DNA of 64,000 bases from Candidatus Avisuccinivibrio pullicola (GCA_018713485.1 DVOQ01000016.1:1-64000), one strand, 5' to 3'; shown: positions 45,812-55,653, numbered from the stretch's first letter. The notes: a model not told the origin generated them from the sequence alone. Numbers and translations: made by a program.

Positions 45812-48800
45812 TTACTGTTCGCTGATAAGCAACGTGTTCTGTGTGGCCGGAACGACCGAGCGTAGTCCGAGGTGGGTGCGGCTTAAGAGCAGACTCTCAG
45901 GCAGGGCGTAGTTGCCAGGAGAGGCGGCGCGCAGCACGTAGCACAGGGAGCCATTACGCAGCCACGAGGTCGTGGTCAGCAGACGGTCATCAACGTGGCT
46001 GGGATTTAAAAGCTGCGCCTGTGCAAACTTAGGCAGCGTCTGCTTGAGAGCGTGAGCGCCTAATTCTCCCTCATAGCTCATGCCCGAGGGCAGGAGCGAA
46101 GAGAGCAGGAGGTTTTCTCTGTCCGAGAGACGGTGGCTGAAGTCCTCGCGCACGATGAGCCTCTCGCCTACCCTGAGCGTCAGGGGCGGAGTCAGCTTCT
46201 CTCCCCGCGTATTGTAGTAGGTACGCGTGATCTGAAGCCTGGGATCGCTACCTGATGCAGGATCCTTAAGTTCGCCTACGGCGCCGATACTGATAAAGGC
46301 TGCCTCCCCGGTATCATTAACTAAGGTAACGTTTTCAGGCACGGTCGTTTCTCCGCCCTTCAGGAAATCGGTACTCTTTGTTACCGGAGGCGTGGAACTC
46401 AGGCTTAACAGCCCTGCCCGCTCGCTTAAGGGCAGGTAGTATTTACCGCTCAAGGCGGCACTTAAAGAGGAGGCCAGCGTGGCGGCGCTTTCCGTATCCT
46501 CAAGGGCCATCGCCGCACGCAGCAGGGCGATGATATCAAGGGCTTCGGTATTGAGCGGGCTTTCCTCATAAGGCTCCATGAGGTTGTAAAGCTCTCGGAT
46601 AGTTTCCTGAGAGGCATTCCCGGCATAAGCCTCGGAGAGGGTGGCGCGCAGTTCCTGATGCTGTTCATGCGCCTCCATGCCGCGTGCGAGTGCGAAACGG
46701 GCGCGATCAGGATCGCCTACGGCGAAGAAGACCTTGGTGAGCAGAGCGAGAGCCCGCACGTTTTCGGGAGTTTCCTCGTCCAGCATATAGCGCAGCGAAC
46801 TCAGATCGACGCTGTCTCCGGCTCTAAGCAGAAGCAGGGTCGCTCCGGCGCGCTCCAGGGCCGTACCATAGACGGCACTGCTCTGTAAGGCGTTTAATGC
46901 CTCATCCAGAGCCTCAAGACCTACGTCATAGCCCCGTTCCCTGGCTATGAGCAGTGTCTCGATGGCGTAATGGCTTACGCTGCGCTGATAGTCGCTCCAG
47001 CCATTACCAAAGTAGCCGCCTCCTAAGTTGCTAAGGCGCAGCAGATCGATGGCATCCTGGATTTCGCTGTCCGTACTCCCGGGCATACTCAGGAGAATAC
47101 GTACTTTAGCGGCCCGGTCCAGAACGGTCACCGGCTCAAAGTCCATTTCCTCAGGATCAGGATAGGTACAGGGCAGGGCACTTACCTCGCCGCGCAGAGC
47201 CTTCAGACTCTTAAACAGTGAACCTATCTCAAAGGTGGCGCTCTGTCCTGCTGTCACGTACTGAAGGGAGGTATACAAAGCCGGACTGAAGGCGCTTAAC
47301 ACCGGCAGCGTAAAGCTGCGGGCATAGCGGTAGTCTCCGGCCTGCGCCGTCACTTCCACCGTACCCTGTCCGACGCTTAAGGCCGTAAGATCAAGAGGCA
47401 GAGCTAACTTATGTCCATGTGAGAGTTCGAGTTTCTGCGTCAGATCGCAGCTCAGGGAGCCTTGGCACTTCACGCTGAGCTGAATCTGAGAGCTGCCTTT
47501 AAGATCAGTATTATCCAGGGATACCGAGGCGCGCAGGCGCTCGTTCTCGCGCAGATAGACCGGTAAGGAGGGCTGCACCACTAAGGGTTCACGTACCGTA
47601 AGCCTGCCTTCCTTCTTAACCAGGGTGTCTTTTCCTGAGAGCACCACGGCAAGGTGCATCTCACCGTTAAAGACAGGCAGGTCAAAGTTAAGCAGGGCCT
47701 TGCCGTCCTTCACGGGAGCGGTGGCGTGCAGCGCGATGGCTTCCGAAGAGAGGGCCGCCAGGGATTCGGCGCTTAGGGCCTTGCTCAATAGCGCCTCTTC
47801 CATGCCGCCATAACCCTGTCCCCTCGGACTTAAGGAACTCATGAGCAGACCATAGGAGTCGTAAAGCTTCAGGTTTAGAATCTGAGGATCATAAAGAGCC
47901 TTAAGGGGATCGGGATAGTTAAAGCCGCTTAAGGACAGAATGCCGCTATCCACGAGGAAAGCCTCTGCCTCCAGTCTTTCCTGAGAGCCTTCCACCGTTA
48001 CCGGAACCGTCAGGCTCTGACCGCCCTGTACTTGCGGGGGCAGATCCAGGGTTACCTCCGGATTGCGCTCTTCAAGAGCATAGGTGAGAGGCGCGACAGC
48101 GAGGAGACGGCGCGTCATAGGACTGTCTTTTGCGGAAGAGGGGTAGAGCGTCAGCAGAACGCCTGAGCGCGGGAAATACTCCTCGTGGTAGGGCAGGGTG
48201 AGATGATTGACGCCTTTTTGTACCCTGAGATTCTTAAGCGTCAGTACGCGATCGCGGCCCACGGCCAGCGTGGCCTCCCCCTTAAAGGGACTGTTAAAGG
48301 TCAGTTTCACGTCCTCTCCCTTAGCGTACACCTCCTTGGAGAGGGTAAGCGGCAGACGGTCCGGGTGGTTGGCATCAAGGTTACTGACAAAGCCCAGCGT
48401 GGTTTCAAAGGTGGTGACACTCTCGCCGCAGCTAAAGGTCACGAGATAGCTGCCGTCCTCGCCTGCGAAGGTCAGCGGCGTGACGCTTTTACCGTCTTTA
48501 AAGGTAAGTTTGCCGGCTGTCACGGGACGGTTGAGGCTCACCTCGCGGAAGGTCCAGCGCCCGTTCTGAAGCACGTACTGATAGTCCTTGAGGACGCGCT
48601 CAAGCGTGTAGGAGGCGCTGCCGTCTGCAGGACGTCCTGCGCTGTCAACGCAGATGGCCTCGAGATTTAACTTTCCGGGCTCCCCTTCAAGCAGCTTCAC
48701 GCCCACCATGGGGCCGGAGGCGGGTACGGTGTAGTCGGTACGGGCGATCGCTCTTTCACCGTTGACGTCATACACCTCGGCGTGCAACGTGGCACTCTGG

Positions 48801-50497
48801 GCATAAGGCACCCTGGTCAGTGTCATGGGCATGCGGCTGTATCCCAGGGCGTCGGTGCGTGCGGGGGACAGGGAGATAAGCCGCGTCAGAGCAGGGTTTA
48901 AGCGCGGATCGGGGCCGAAGGCATAATCCTTAAACTGCGGGTAGGGATGGCTCTCAGGACGCACCGTGAGCGTCGCGGCGGTCGTGAGCGCTGAGGCCGG
49001 GGCCCCGTAGTTATAGCGGGCACTTAAGGTAAAATTGTTATTGTCAGGGGAGGGATCGGGCACCAGGCTTACCGCAAGGCGCGAGGGCACAAAGCTCTGC
49101 ACGCTAAGTCCCGTATGACTTAAGACCGTGCCGCTTAGATCCTCAAGGCGTAAGGTCCAGTGTCCAAAGGGCGCGGCCTTAGGCAGCGTATAGACGGTGC
49201 TGTAGCGTCCCGTGCCGTTGTCTTTAAGTGTCAGTGAGGCAGTTTCCGTGCCGGAGGGGGACAGGACTTTCAGCACATATTCCCCGTCCGTGACCGCCGT
49301 GCCGTCCGTCTCCCTAAGATAGGCACTGTAGTAGATACTCTCACCCGGGCGATAGAGATCGCGATCGGTGAAGATGACGGGGAGCTGTCCTTCCACGGCC
49401 TGACCGGAGTGGAACTCCTCGATATACAGGGGCGAGGAGCTGAGATCGTAGGCAAAGAAATCCTCATCGCTACGGGCCACGAGGTATGCGGGACGATCAC
49501 CGCGTTCACCCTCAAGCAGGGTCTTATCAAAGAAAGCACGGCCTTCGCGGCTGCTCTGTGTCTCGCCTAACACGCCGCCGCTTTGTGAAATCAGGGTCAG
49601 GCTCACGTCTTTAAGTGCCCTGGCGTTTTTATAGGAGCGCACCGTGGCGTGCAGACCGTCGGTCCCGGAAAAGAGCGTCAGCGCCAGATCGGAAACCTCA
49701 ATGAGTTTGCCGTCAAGGGGCTTGCCTTCGTTAAAGGCGCGGTAGAGTGCGCCGTTGTCAATACCTTCCTCCAGATCGAGTTTTAAGGAGCTGTCCGCCA
49801 CTACCACGTAGTAGAGACCCGGCCTTATGTTTCTGTCCCCGGAAAGCCGGATTAGAGCCGTGGACTCCTGATTACGCTCTCCCTTAAAGCTGACTTCCGT
49901 CTGGCGGATCAGCGAGGCGTGATCGCGCAGGAGGGTAATTAACTGCGAGGCCTCGGAACTGCCGTTTAAATAGCGGCTTAAATCAATGGCCGTCAGATGC
50001 TGAGGATGCAGTCTGTAAACGTAGGCCCTGGCTCCGCTGACATTCAGGGCGCTGACGGCTACCCTGCCTTTGCGGGAGACAGGCAGCAGCTGGCCTTTTT
50101 CAAGGCGCAGCCGTGAAGGGGCGTCGGCTACCGTGAAATCATGCTGCTGCTCCGTCTCAAGGAGCGCTCCCGAGGCTCCTTTAAGTCCCGGCTTTAAGGT
50201 CAGGCTATAGCTCTTACCGTGCTGCAGGGGGCCTACGCACAGGGACTGTCCTGAAAGCGAGGCATTAACCGGCAGACTCTGAGACTGGCCCTGCAGATGC
50301 AGGCTCAGATAGTCCGGAACTTCGCTTACCGGCATAACCGCGAGGTTTTCGTTAAAGATAAGACAGTAGGTGGCAGGATCCTGATCGCTTCTGGCAAAGG
50401 AACGCGTGATGTCAAGCGGGGCTGAGTGCACCAGAGCAGGCAGGCATAGCAAAGCCGCGCTCAGGGCCAGTTTTCGGGACAGCACAGACGGGGCCAT
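45812..50497 (-). CDS. bacterial alpha-2-macroglobulin family protein (YfaS-like)
   Basis: 1561 aa, signal peptide, MG-domain repeats, FTDRDLYRPGESIYYSAYLR; no CxEQ thioester motif seen. Confidence 0.85.
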   Translation of the reverse strand: MAPSVLSRKLALSAALLCLPALVHSAPLDITRSFARSDQDPATYCLIFNENLAVMPVSEVPDYLSLHLQGQSQSLPVNASLSGQSLCVGPLQHGKSYSLTLKPGLKGASGALLETEQQHDFTVADAPSRLRLEKGQLLPVSRKGRVAVSALNVSGARAYVYRLHPQHLTAIDLSRYLNGSSEASQLITLLRDHASLIRQTEVSFKGERNQESTALIRLSGDRNIRPGLYYVVVADSSLKLDLEEGIDNGALYRAFNEGKPLDGKLIEVSDLALTLFSGTDGLHATVRSYKNARALKDVSLTLISQSGGVLGETQSSREGRAFFDKTLLEGERGDRPAYLVARSDEDFFAYDLSSSPLYIEEFHSGQAVEGQLPVIFTDRDLYRPGESIYYSAYLRETDGTAVTDGEYVLKVLSPSGTETASLTLKDNGTGRYSTVYTLPKAAPFGHWTLRLEDLSGTVLSHTGLSVQSFVPSRLAVSLVPDPSPDNNNFTLSARYNYGAPASALTTAATLTVRPESHPYPQFKDYAFGPDPRLNPALTRLISLSPARTDALGYSRMPMTLTRVPYAQSATLHAEVYDVNGERAIARTDYTVPASGPMVGVKLLEGEPGKLNLEAICVDSAGRPADGSASYTLERVLKDYQYVLQNGRWTFREVSLNRPVTAGKLTFKDGKSVTPLTFAGEDGSYLVTFSCGESVTTFETTLGFVSNLDANHPDRLPLTLSKEVYAKGEDVKLTFNSPFKGEATLAVGRDRVLTLKNLRVQKGVNHLTLPYHEEYFPRSGVLLTLYPSSAKDSPMTRRLLAVAPLTYALEERNPEVTLDLPPQVQGGQSLTVPVTVEGSQERLEAEAFLVDSGILSLSGFNYPDPLKALYDPQILNLKLYDSYGLLMSSLSPRGQGYGGMEEALLSKALSAESLAALSSEAIALHATAPVKDGKALLNFDLPVFNGEMHLAVVLSGKDTLVKKEGRLTVREPLVVQPSLPVYLRENERLRASVSLDNTDLKGSSQIQLSVKCQGSLSCDLTQKLELSHGHKLALPLDLTALSVGQGTVEVTAQAGDYRYARSFTLPVLSAFSPALYTSLQYVTAGQSATFEIGSLFKSLKALRGEVSALPCTYPDPEEMDFEPVTVLDRAAKVRILLSMPGSTDSEIQDAIDLLRLSNLGGGYFGNGWSDYQRSVSHYAIETLLIARERGYDVGLEALDEALNALQSSAVYGTALERAGATLLLLRAGDSVDLSSLRYMLDEETPENVRALALLTKVFFAVGDPDRARFALARGMEAHEQHQELRATLSEAYAGNASQETIRELYNLMEPYEESPLNTEALDIIALLRAAMALEDTESAATLASSLSAALSGKYYLPLSERAGLLSLSSTPPVTKSTDFLKGGETTVPENVTLVNDTGEAAFISIGAVGELKDPASGSDPRLQITRTYYNTRGEKLTPPLTLRVGERLIVREDFSHRLSDRENLLLSSLLPSGMSYEGELGAHALKQTLPKFAQAQLLNPSHVDDRLLTTTSWLRNGSLCYVLRAASPGNYALPESLLLSRTHLGLRSVVPATQNTLLISEQ

Positions 50498-50703
50498 ATG
50501 ACCTCCTTATATGAAGTGGCACTGAAAAGAGTATAGACGATCCCGTACAAAAAAATCTCCGTAAATCATGAAGTTGCGATCTGCCACACATGAGCGCGGC
50601 GCGTAAGCGTTTCCATGACGGAGATTGGTAGCGCAGGTATGATTTTATGGAAAAAGAAAGCGCCGGTGCGTGCTACAATGTGCGACCGCAGGAGAGGTAG
50701 ATC

Positions 50704-51075
50704 ATGGCAAAAACCGGTGTCGGCGGCTTAAGACGCATTTATAACGCTTTCTTCTATTCTTTAAAGGGCCTCAGGGCCGGCCTTAAATACGAGGCGGCCG
50801 TGCGCCAGGAACTCTGTTTAGCCGTGCTCATGACGGCCCTCGCCGCTGTCATTGCCGACAGTCTGACGCTCTTTCTGATCCTGTTCATCCTGCCCTGGCT
50901 GACGCTGGCCTTTGAGCTGGCCAATTCCGCCATTGAGGCGGTGGTTGACCGTATCGGCGATGAATATCATGAACTTTCGGGGCGTGCCAAGGATCTGGGT
51001 TCGGCCTGCGTCTTTGTGCTTTTGTGCCTTGATGTTATCGCCTACGCCGCGGCCTTATGGCGCTATTACAGCTAA
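50704..51075 (+). CDS. dgkA: diacylglycerol kinase
   Basis: FFYSLKGLRAGLKYEAAVRQE, FELANSAIEAVVDRIG. Confidence 0.93.
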   Translation: MAKTGVGGLRRIYNAFFYSLKGLRAGLKYEAAVRQELCLAVLMTALAAVIADSLTLFLILFILPWLTLAFELANSAIEAVVDRIGDEYHELSGRAKDLGSACVFVLLCLDVIAYAAALWRYYS

Positions 51076-51617
51076 TGCCGGATCCTTCCCTGCCCTCGCA
51101 GATCCTTAAGCGCGACGACAGCTATTACATGCGCCTTGCCATTGCGCAGGCCCACCGCGCCGAGGAGCTCAATGAAGTACCCGTGGGTGCGGTGCTCGTC
51201 GCTCCGTCCGGGGAGATCATCGCCTGTGCCTGCAATGAGACCATCTCGCGGCACGATCCTACCGCGCACGCCGAGATCCTCTGTCTCAGGGCAGCGGGAG
51301 CGCGTATTAACAATTACCGGCTGTTAGATCTCACCCTTTACGTGACGCTTGAGCCCTGCGTGATGTGCGCCATGGCGCTGATCCACGCCCGCATTGGACG
51401 TCTGGTCTTTGGCACCTGTGATTTAAAGACCGGGGCCTGCGGCTCGGTTTTTGACATACTCTCCGATCCGCGGCATAACCACCATCTCACGGTAACTCAG
51501 GGGGTTCTAAAAGAGGAATGCGCAAAACAGCTGTCCTCCTTCTTTGCCCGCCGGCGCGCCGAGATCCGTAAGGCGCGCGGGCTTAAAAAAGCCTCTGAGG
51601 GCGCAGCGGGCGTTTAA
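51057..51617 (+). CDS. tadA: tRNA-adenosine deaminase
   Basis: NEVPVGAVLV, PTAHAEILCLRAAG, TLEPCVMCAMALIHARI; overlaps dgkA; exact start uncertain. Confidence 0.93.
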   Translation: MALLQLMPDPSLPSQILKRDDSYYMRLAIAQAHRAEELNEVPVGAVLVAPSGEIIACACNETISRHDPTAHAEILCLRAAGARINNYRLLDLTLYVTLEPCVMCAMALIHARIGRLVFGTCDLKTGACGSVFDILSDPRHNHHLTVTQGVLKEECAKQLSSFFARRRAEIRKARGLKKASEGAAGV

Positions 51618-51779
51618 AGGACAGGTTTCTGATAAGGCCAGGGCCTTTCCTTTAGCGTGTGCACTTGCCGCGTGAGCTCACAAAAAAGCCTGATTTCACC
51701 GTGCTATAATCAAAAGAAAGCCCAAAAGTCCGATGCTTTTAGGCACATCCTCAGTTTAAGGTACATTAAGGAGAACCCG

Positions 51780-52994
51780 GTGAAAAATCGCAGTTCCATC
51801 CGCACGGAGATCAATCTCTTTTACCGTAATAAAGTCAATGGATGGCTCACCTCGCATGTTAAGGAGAAAAAGGATCCTCCGGCGGATTTTCCCGTGTCTC
51901 TGTACTTAGGCGCCCCCACGCTGGACGAGGAAGTGAAAAAGAATAAGGATGCCTTCCTGCGTTTCTGCAAGGACTGGCAGGAGCCGCTGATAGCCGGTCA
52001 CGTCGATTTCCTCGAAAAGAGCTACGACGGGATCGGCACGGTACAGGTGCCCATTCATCTCGTTTTTGACAAGCCCTCGGAGGTCGCTACCTGGGCCGGT
52101 AATCTCGTTGAGTACAATTCCGCCGTGGAGCGCCTCGATGTCATCGCCAAGGAACTGCCTGAGCTCGTGGACAGCGCCCTGAGCGTCATTTCGAGTATCT
52201 CCAACCTCGAGGCGAGCGATTTCTACCGCTTCACTCTCGTGTGCAAGTGGCTTCTGGATAACCGCAAGAGCCACGCGCTCATCCGCTCCATCCCCGTGCG
52301 CGGCGTGGATACGCGCTGGTTTGAGATTAACCGGCATCTGCTCCTTGATTTCCTGCGCGAAAAGCTCGACTTAAATCCCGTGCGCAAGGATCTGCTGCAG
52401 TTAGGTCTCATCCCGCCGCCTTCCCTCGTGACGCTGCGTGTCCTTGATCATGTACTGCGCGGCCGCGCCGGAGGCATGAGCTATTTCTCCACCACCTGCG
52501 CCGATCTGGAGAAACTGAATCTCAAGCCCATCCGGGTCATCTTCATGGATAATGTGCCCACTGTGCTGTCCCTGCCTGACATGCCGGGGACGGTGATCAT
52601 CATCACTCCCGTCACGGGACTTGAGGAGATCTGCAAGGTCTCGTGGGTGGCTAACGCCCGCTGCCAGTACTTTGGCTCCATCGATCTCAATTCCTTTGCC
52701 AAGCTCCACAATCTGCGTCTCTTCCTGCCTAAGATCGAGTCCGTGCTTATGGATGAGGAGACCTTCTTTGCGCACCGCGATCTGTGGACTTATGATGACG
52801 TGGGCACCTTCAGCGGCTATTTAGGGGCCTTAAACGAGCGCGAGGCCTGGTTCTACCGTGCTCTCGTCGACGGCTCTTACGGTTTTGGTGTCAGACTCTC
52901 CCAGGAGCGGCTGCCCCTTGACTGCGTCTTCAAGGCCCTGGGTATCAAGGGCGATGATTTAGACGACGCAGAGCCCGAGCCCCTCGAGCCTTAA
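51780..52994 (+). CDS. orphan JetD-like DUF3322/DUF2220 protein
   Basis: PVRGVDTRWFEINRHLLLDFL; RVIFMDNVPTVLSLPDMPGTVIIITP; CQYFGSIDLNSFAKLHNLRLFLPKIESVLMDEETFFAHRDLW; GTG start with AAGGAGAA upstream. Confidence 0.65.
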   Translation: MKNRSSIRTEINLFYRNKVNGWLTSHVKEKKDPPADFPVSLYLGAPTLDEEVKKNKDAFLRFCKDWQEPLIAGHVDFLEKSYDGIGTVQVPIHLVFDKPSEVATWAGNLVEYNSAVERLDVIAKELPELVDSALSVISSISNLEASDFYRFTLVCKWLLDNRKSHALIRSIPVRGVDTRWFEINRHLLLDFLREKLDLNPVRKDLLQLGLIPPPSLVTLRVLDHVLRGRAGGMSYFSTTCADLEKLNLKPIRVIFMDNVPTVLSLPDMPGTVIIITPVTGLEEICKVSWVANARCQYFGSIDLNSFAKLHNLRLFLPKIESVLMDEETFFAHRDLWTYDDVGTFSGYLGALNEREAWFYRALVDGSYGFGVRLSQERLPLDCVFKALGIKGDDLDDAEPEPLEP

Positions 52995-53132
52995 TCCGTC
53001 ATATCCGCGGAGGCGATAATCCCCGCGGGCTCTTATTTTCACCAGGCCTGCCTGTAAGTCATTCCCGGGTAGTGCGGTGTGCCGGGAAAGTCCCCGGTAT
53101 GAAGGCGGTTAATTTTCCTTAAGTTTTAGGAG

Positions 53133-53275
53133 CCGGGGCCGACATCTAAGGTGCAGGCGGAAAACGTCTGCCCCGGTCCTTAAAAAGGACTTACGGAAGT
53201 TACCTGTTGGCCAGTGAGCCGTCAGGAGAGAAGGAGACCCGAAGCCCCGTGCTTCGGGAAATCCTCCCTGAAAGA
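53133..53275 (+). other. structured intergenic region / possible 5' leader RNA
   Basis: CCGGGG/CCCCGG enclosing CAGGCG-GAAAA-like loop-CGTCTG; GTCCTT-AAA-AAGGAC; TCAGG..AGGA..CCCGAAGC-CCCGT-GCTTCGGG..TCCT..CCTGA. Confidence 0.5.
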
Positions 53276-53389
53276 CTAATCCTCCCCCTTCCCTCTGTAA
53301 AATTCCTGTAGTCCCCGGATGCTTTGCAGGTATAATCAGATACGGTTATACATTACACAGGTACTTGTTCCCATAAAGAAGAGGTCCGT

Positions 53390-54049
53390 ATGTTAAGGCC
53401 CGCACTCCTGTTTCTTACCGCTGCGCTGTCCCTTGCCGGAAGCGGCAGCGCTCTTGCCAATCCCTTTACATCTCTCTGGAATTCCCTCTTCGGGGACGGT
53501 CAGGTAACGACCGTTAAGGAAGCGGTACTGCCGCAGTATTCTAAAACCGTGACCCTGGGGGACGCCCTTGAAAACTACTCCGACTGCGCCGGGGACACGG
53601 TTGTCTGGCAGAGCCTTGAAGCCAGGGGGCGCAATCTCGTGGAATTTAGCTGCAGGCTGACTAAGTCGCCATCGGTCATAGCCTCTAACCGGGCAAATCC
53701 CCTCATGCTGGGGCTTCTCAAAGCCTCTTCCTTCTTTACGGGCCGCAAGGCCCCGGAGCTTTCAAGCGAGGCCATGCAGGCTTATTTCAAGTTTGAGCGC
53801 ATTACGCTTGCGGTGCGCTTTGCCATGAGCAAGCTTGACGAGAGCGCCTTTGAGACGGACTCCGTCCTGCTTAACGTCAATTTCTCTGACGGGCAGCGCG
53901 GACAGATCCGCCTTGACGGTGATCCCTTAAGACGCGTGTACGCCGACACGCCCATGACCGATTTTGATAATGCCGAGGACTTTGCCTCCTTTCTGCAGGA
54001 TTTAGTGGAGATCCACGACGCTGATGTTTCCTCAGGAGACACCATCTAA
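53390..54049 (+). CDS. secreted hypothetical protein
   Basis: Signal peptide MLRPALLFLTAALSLAGSGSALA; no recognised domain. Confidence 0.6.
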   Translation: MLRPALLFLTAALSLAGSGSALANPFTSLWNSLFGDGQVTTVKEAVLPQYSKTVTLGDALENYSDCAGDTVVWQSLEARGRNLVEFSCRLTKSPSVIASNRANPLMLGLLKASSFFTGRKAPELSSEAMQAYFKFERITLAVRFAMSKLDESAFETDSVLLNVNFSDGQRGQIRLDGDPLRRVYADTPMTDFDNAEDFASFLQDLVEIHDADVSSGDTI

Positions 54050-54069
54050 GCTCTGTACTTTCCTTTAGT

Positions 54070-54385
54070 CTCTCTCTCTTACGGAAACACGCTCCTTGAG
54101 GCGGTAAAGGAGGTGCACGCAGGCGGTATGCGTCTTCTGGAGATCACCTTTGATCAGGCCTCTCCCACGGCGCTTAAGGATACGGCCGACTTCATTGCCC
54201 TCGTGAAGTCAGCTCTCGGCGACAGTATGTGCGTGGAAGCCGGTACCGTCATGACTGTGGATCAGGCCCGTGCCGCAAAGGACGCCGGTGCCGATTTTGC
54301 GTTAGCCCCCAGTACCGATGTCAGGGTGATCCAAGAGATGAAAAAGCTGGGACTTATCGGAAACTGGCCGGTCTTGAGTCCCTGA
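54070..54385 (+). pseudogene. eda: KDPG/KHG aldolase remnant, truncated at both ends
   Basis: GNTLLEAVKEVHAGGMRLLEITFDQASPTALKDTADFI...CVEAGTVMTVDQARAAKDAGADFALAPSTDVRVIQEMKKLGLI then loss of homology; no start codon for the N-terminal strand. Confidence 0.75.
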
Positions 54386-54531
54386 CGCCAGACGGGGATG
54401 AGTGCTTCCTGAAGGGGATCCTGCCCCTTGCAGGAAACCTTTAGATGACGCGGGGCTCCGTCACGGGGCCCCGTCCTCCTGTTCCTGAAGTTAATCTCTC
54501 TCCTCTTTTTCCCGTTGGGGCGTGGCACACC

Positions 54532-55653
54532 TTAAAGCAGGGCGCGGTACACGGAGGCGATCTCCGCTGGGGTCAGGGTCACGTAACCGTTGGCAATAAG
54601 CAGATTCTGGCGGGTTAAGACCATGTCGGTGAAGGAAAGGATCTGCTCTTCGGTCATGCCGTAGGAAGAGAGTCTGCGGCGGGGCAGGAGGGCCTGACAG
54701 TAACCGTCGAGCTCGTCAAAGGCCTGCTCCTCGCTTCCCTGCATGGCGGAGGCGAGGACGCGCTTCACTTCCTTCAGGGGCCCGTCGGGGGCCTTCTTTT
54801 CGTAAAGGCGCAGTACTTCGCGGCAGACCAGGTAATTGGCCTCGCCGTGGGGGATGCGCAGACGGACGGATAAGGGATAGGAAAGAGCGTGGATGGCGGC
54901 ACAGCCTGCGTTGGCGTAACCTATCCCTCCCATGGTGCCGGCCATCTGAATGTCAGTAAGGGCGCCGTGCAGAGCGCTGATGCCGTCGCGGGCTATGCCC
55001 ATGAAGGCGCGGATGAGAACGCGCATGGCCTCAAGGGAGACGGTACGTGACAGGGGCGTGGACAGGGGAGAGAGATAGGACTCAAGGGCGTGAGTGAAGG
55101 CGTCTAACATGCTCGCGGCAAAGGGGGAGAAAGGCATATTTTCTAAAAGCGCGGGGCAGAGCAGGGCGCTGTCGGCATAGAGCAGATCATGCATGAGGAT
55201 AAGCTGCTGACCTAGATCCTCGATGTAGAGAGCCACGTAGGGGGTGACCTCGGAACCGGTACCGGGCGTAGTGGGCACTAGGATAAGCTCTCGGGACTTG
55301 CGCAGGAGATCCGGATTTTCAAAGAGATTTTTAACCGGCAGGGGACGCTCTAAAACGAGCAGTTTGGCCAGATCCAGCACCGCCCCTCCGCCCATGCCGA
55401 TGACACGGTCATAGGCCGTTCCGGCGTCGTCCACGGCCTGGAGCAGCGTTTTGTCGGTATTCGGTCCCTTGCCGTAGCGATCGCGGATGAGAATGCGGCA
55501 GGCGGCCGCCTCTTTGGAGAGGTAGTTCTGATAGACGCGCTCTTCGGTGACGATGAGATCGCGCGGGCCTAATTTTAAGGTGTCTAAAAGCAGGTTCACC
55601 GTCGGGCATTGCGCGACGGTGACGGGGGCGCAGAAAGCGTGACTTACGGACAT
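54532..55653 (-). CDS. iron-containing alcohol dehydrogenase (4-hydroxybutyrate dehydrogenase-like)
   Basis: VIGMGGGAVLDLAKLL, LVPTTPGTGSEVTPY, DAFTHALESYLSP, HALSYPLSVRLRIPHGEAN. Confidence 0.88.
   Translation of the reverse strand: MSVSHAFCAPVTVAQCPTVNLLLDTLKLGPRDLIVTEERVYQNYLSKEAAACRILIRDRYGKGPNTDKTLLQAVDDAGTAYDRVIGMGGGAVLDLAKLLVLERPLPVKNLFENPDLLRKSRELILVPTTPGTGSEVTPYVALYIEDLGQQLILMHDLLYADSALLCPALLENMPFSPFAASMLDAFTHALESYLSPLSTPLSRTVSLEAMRVLIRAFMGIARDGISALHGALTDIQMAGTMGGIGYANAGCAAIHALSYPLSVRLRIPHGEANYLVCREVLRLYEKKAPDGPLKEVKRVLASAMQGSEEQAFDELDGYCQALLPRRRLSSYGMTEEQILSFTDMVLTRQNLLIANGYVTLTPAEIASVYRALL

Noticed and set aside
53040-53300. Possible cobalamin riboswitch, 6S RNA or RNase P RNA
   Set aside because: Isolated resemblances (GGAAAGTCC, GGCCAGT, GGAGACC) but the ordered conserved elements of each class are missing; kept only as an unclassified structured region.
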